From assembly GCF_001625305.1 (NCBI RefSeq), contig NW_017802603.1:1-64000 (forward strand): a stretch of DNA of 64,000 nt, written 5' to 3'. The stretch comes from Branchiostoma belcheri (taxonomy: Eukaryota > Chordata > Leptocardii > Amphioxiformes > Branchiostomatidae). The notes beneath the pieces were generated by a model. That model was not told the DNA's origin and did not search any database. It saw only the letters and a list, made by a program, of their open reading frames with translations. Below are positions 61,850 through 64,000 of this stretch, one piece after another (the stretch's first letter is position 1; the number at the start of each line of letters is the position of its first letter). The translations under genes were made by a program, and so were the position numbers.

Positions 61850-61885
61850 CTACAGAACAGAACGACAGGAGGTACGATTGTGTGG

Positions 61886-62285
61886 TAAGGCCACATTGAT
61901 TTGATTATATGGATGACATCCTCCGGGAGCCCCAAAACTGATGCGCGCGTGCGAAATAAAAAAAGTTTTAGAAAAAAAGTTAGTTTTCATTGTGAAATCT
62001 ACGTGGTCATGAGGGTTGAACAAATGGGACAGAATATGGTTTGGCGAATAATCTAATATTCAAGTTCATTTCCTTACAATTTCATCTTTTTTCGTTTGAT
62101 TTTAGCATTCTACGACATTGGTATAGTTTTTACTTATTTTTTTGTAACTAACGGTATATTTTTGCTTATTTTCCAACTGTTTTGTACGATTTACAGTATG
62201 GTTGAATTTTTTTTTTTTTTGGTAAACGGCCGAAAATTCATGCGCAGGTGGATGTCATCCATATAATCAAATCAACATGGCCTAA
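61886..62285 (+). mobile_element. Harbinger-like MITE, family 1 (intact)
   Basis: The body 61889-62282 (394 bp) is flanked by TAA on both sides. Ends are GGCCACATTGATTTGATTAT and ATAATCAAATCAACATGGCC. Confidence 0.82.
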
Positions 62286-62332
62286 CCTCAACAGTACGTA
62301 TCCACCTCATTTCTTAATCTTTGGTTCCCAGT

Positions 62333-62565
62333 GGGGTCGTGTAGCGCAACGACGGCGCAATCGACTCAGAACCAAGAGGTCCCGAATTAAAATCCAGCCA
62401 CGGCACTGATCCTGTACCTTTGGGAAAATTACTTAACACGAATGCTGTGCCCTTTGGAAGGCACTTTACACAAAGTTCTTTACTTAACTTAGGTTTACAA
62501 GAGTTTGTCTGCTGCCCTTGCTTTTGGCTGCGGTATAAAATTAATTTTGTAAAGTTTTATATTGT
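62333..62565 (+). mobile_element. Degenerate tRNA-derived SINE
   Basis: The head GTGGGGTCGTGTAGCGCAAC and CTCAGAACCAAGAGGTCCCG are followed by a mutated B box, then CACTGATCCTGTACC and an AATTTTGTAAAGTTTTAT tail. The order is the same as in 47405-47650 but it is older. Confidence 0.65.
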
Positions 62566-62679
62566 TAAAAAATAACTATAGTGTCACGTCATAATGCGAT
62601 AAATGTTGACATAGGAAAAGGAATACCGGGTAATTTTGGAAGCAAGAAAGGAGAAAGTACACAGTATTTAGCGTCTGCA

Positions 62680-62850
62680 AAGTAGGGACCCCCCCCCCCA
62701 CGAGGCCCATTTTTAACACTTGGCCTTGGTCTGCCCAACGGTAACCTGCCTGCCAAAGATTATGAACGTCGAGCCATGCCTTCAAGAGTTACTCCGCTGA
62801 ATCCACAGTGCCCCACCCCACAGCAAACTGATATTATAACCTTCTCACGA
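62680..62850 (+). mobile_element. LINE 3'-end-like fragment
   Basis: ACGAGGCCCATTTTTAACAC, CTTGGCCTTGGTCTGCC and CTTCTCACGAAGGCAATAA match the fragment at 27590-27905 in order. A poly-C tract lies at 62691-62699. Confidence 0.4.
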
Positions 62851-62906
62851 AGGCAATAACGTCATCCTACGTACAGAATATATTTATGCGGCAAACTACG
62901 TACAGA

Positions 62907-63185
62907 TATATGTCAGCGGGAATAACAAGGTTTAACTATTCTCTAATCAGTAGTCTCTAAGAATCTAAACATTCTTTAATGTATTTCAGCGGCTTGCTAC
63001 ATATAGACGAGCGTTAACTTGCTACACATTTGCTCTGCAAGAGTATACCAAAGGAAACAATGTAACAAATAGGCCGCGTTTGACGACGGTCAGCTTACAG
63101 AAATACATTGAAGAATATCGATTGTTTAAGTCAGAGACTACAGGTTAGAGAATAGTTAAACCTCAATGTTCCCGCTGACATATAC
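62907..63185. mobile_element. Foldback element, ~90-bp arms
   Basis: The left arm 62907-62996 (TATATGTCAGCGGGAA, GGTTTAACTATTCTCTAA) and right arm 63092-63185 (TTAGAGAATAGTTAAACC, TTCCCGCTGACATATA) are inverted, with ~95 bases between. Confidence 0.78.
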
Positions 63186-64000
63186 TAGTATTCTGTATTT
63201 GCCAACCCGGGGCCCGACCGGGCAGTCACATGGAACGAAAATTATGATATAAGACAGCACAGCACAAAAACGTTTTAGAAAATTAACCATGAGCACTATT
63301 TGTGTTTAGTCTTAGTACAATTTTTTATTATTTTTCGTTCACGCCAACAACCCAGCCGGGCCCCGGCTTGGAAATGTGACCATGATCTTAGCTTTCCTCC
63401 TTATACATTATCTTCATTTGCGCTGTTAATGTAATCTCCAAGCAGATCTTTTGGTGGGGGTAAGACAGTATCAAATTGGCCAGCATGTATCCATTTCCCC
63501 ACCCAAGATCTGCAGGCACTCGAACAGGGAGGAGCACTTCTTTTCAAAAATGGTGTTGCTGCCCCTCCTTGTGTCCCTATTAACAACTAGCAAAAAATTG
63601 CTGTGCTAAGATTTTTACAAGCGGTTTATAGCTTGAATCTGGGACAAATGCAGTCACCCGCGCACATCTCAGTGGGAGTTCTCGCCTAACCCTGTCCAGA
63701 TAATACTGTATGCTGGTACTAAAATATGCTGGCTGAAACATAGAAATGTCAATAACTGGGCTCATTGAGGTTCAAAACCGCAGATATCACAAAAATATGT
63801 TGGACCTTCTTTCCTTTAGTTAAACTGAACAAAATAACAGTTGGTGAGGGGACCCATAGAGAGTAATGCTCAACCAGCTGGCCCACTAGGAGGGCAAGAG
63901 CCTTGCCTGGTGGTCAGGGCAATAAACTACTTGGCAAGAATATTTTCATCAGGCAACAACTAGGTGTTTATAGCCTTTGACGTTTCGACTGGGGGCAAAT
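63186..64000. other. Right edge: no gene; Penelope-like end
   Basis: The last 65 bases on the minus strand read CCCCCAGTCGAAACGTCAAAG and later TTGCCTGATGAAAATA. These words are typical of Penelope-like element termini. The rest of the stretch has no feature I can name. Confidence 0.4.

Noticed and set aside
61567-61888. Plus-strand frames over the coiled-coil exon
   Set aside because: Shadows of the 42-bp minisatellite; the minus strand has splice sites and joins the discoidin exons.

Overview
The window looks like a piece of an invertebrate deuterostome genome, most likely a cephalochordate (amphioxus, Branchiostoma). This is an inference from four things. There is an essentially intronless LRR-Ig receptor gene. 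There are two multi-exon genes built from shuffled, mostly phase-1 extracellular modules (D8C, VWD, EGF, C-type lectin). There is a coiled-coil/discoidin gene. The introns are dense with MITEs, tRNA-derived SINEs and 5'-truncated LINEs. No species assignment can be proved without a search.

Layout. 1-2.8 kb: repeats only. 2,821-4,530 (+): LRR-Ig single-pass receptor, followed by a 3' flank whose UTR has been tandemly copied (4.5-6.2 kb). 6.8-8.0 kb: truncated LINE. 9,418-38,109 (-): a gene I could reconstruct as 26 coding exons, with all splice phases matching, 5,049 nt in total (1,682 codons plus stop). It encodes signal peptide, D8C, VWDE-type beta domains, VWD, cadherin-like domain, about 12 EGF modules, a transmembrane segment and a short tail. 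It resembles VWDE, but one EGF exon carries an in-frame TAA. Its 8 kb first intron holds a LINE and other repeats. 40,822-46,760 (-): the 3' part of a second gene, D8C, divergent C-type lectin, three EGF-type modules and a Cys-rich tail. Its 5' end was not found. 46.8-57.8 kb: a repeat-rich intergenic stretch (SINEs, MITEs, a CR1-like LINE, a LINE 3' end with two nested insertions, and a 264-base N gap). 57,896-61,849 (-): the 3' part of a coiled-coil/F5-8C (discoidin) gene. 61.9-64 kb: MITE, SINE, foldback element and a Penelope-like terminus.

How the genes relate. All four encode cell-surface or secreted recognition or adhesion proteins. The two D8C genes are neighbours on the same strand. 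They share a near-identical two-exon EGF cassette together with its intron sequence, so the cassette has been copied between or within them recently. Because nearly all EGF exons are phase 1-1, such copying (and skipping of the exon with the stop) leaves the frame intact. Mobile DNA is a large share of the rest: a TTAA-flanked 0.9 kb MITE family, TAA/TTA-flanked Harbinger-like MITEs, two other terminal-inverted-repeat or foldback families, at least three LINE types, tRNA-derived SINEs and Penelope-like ends.
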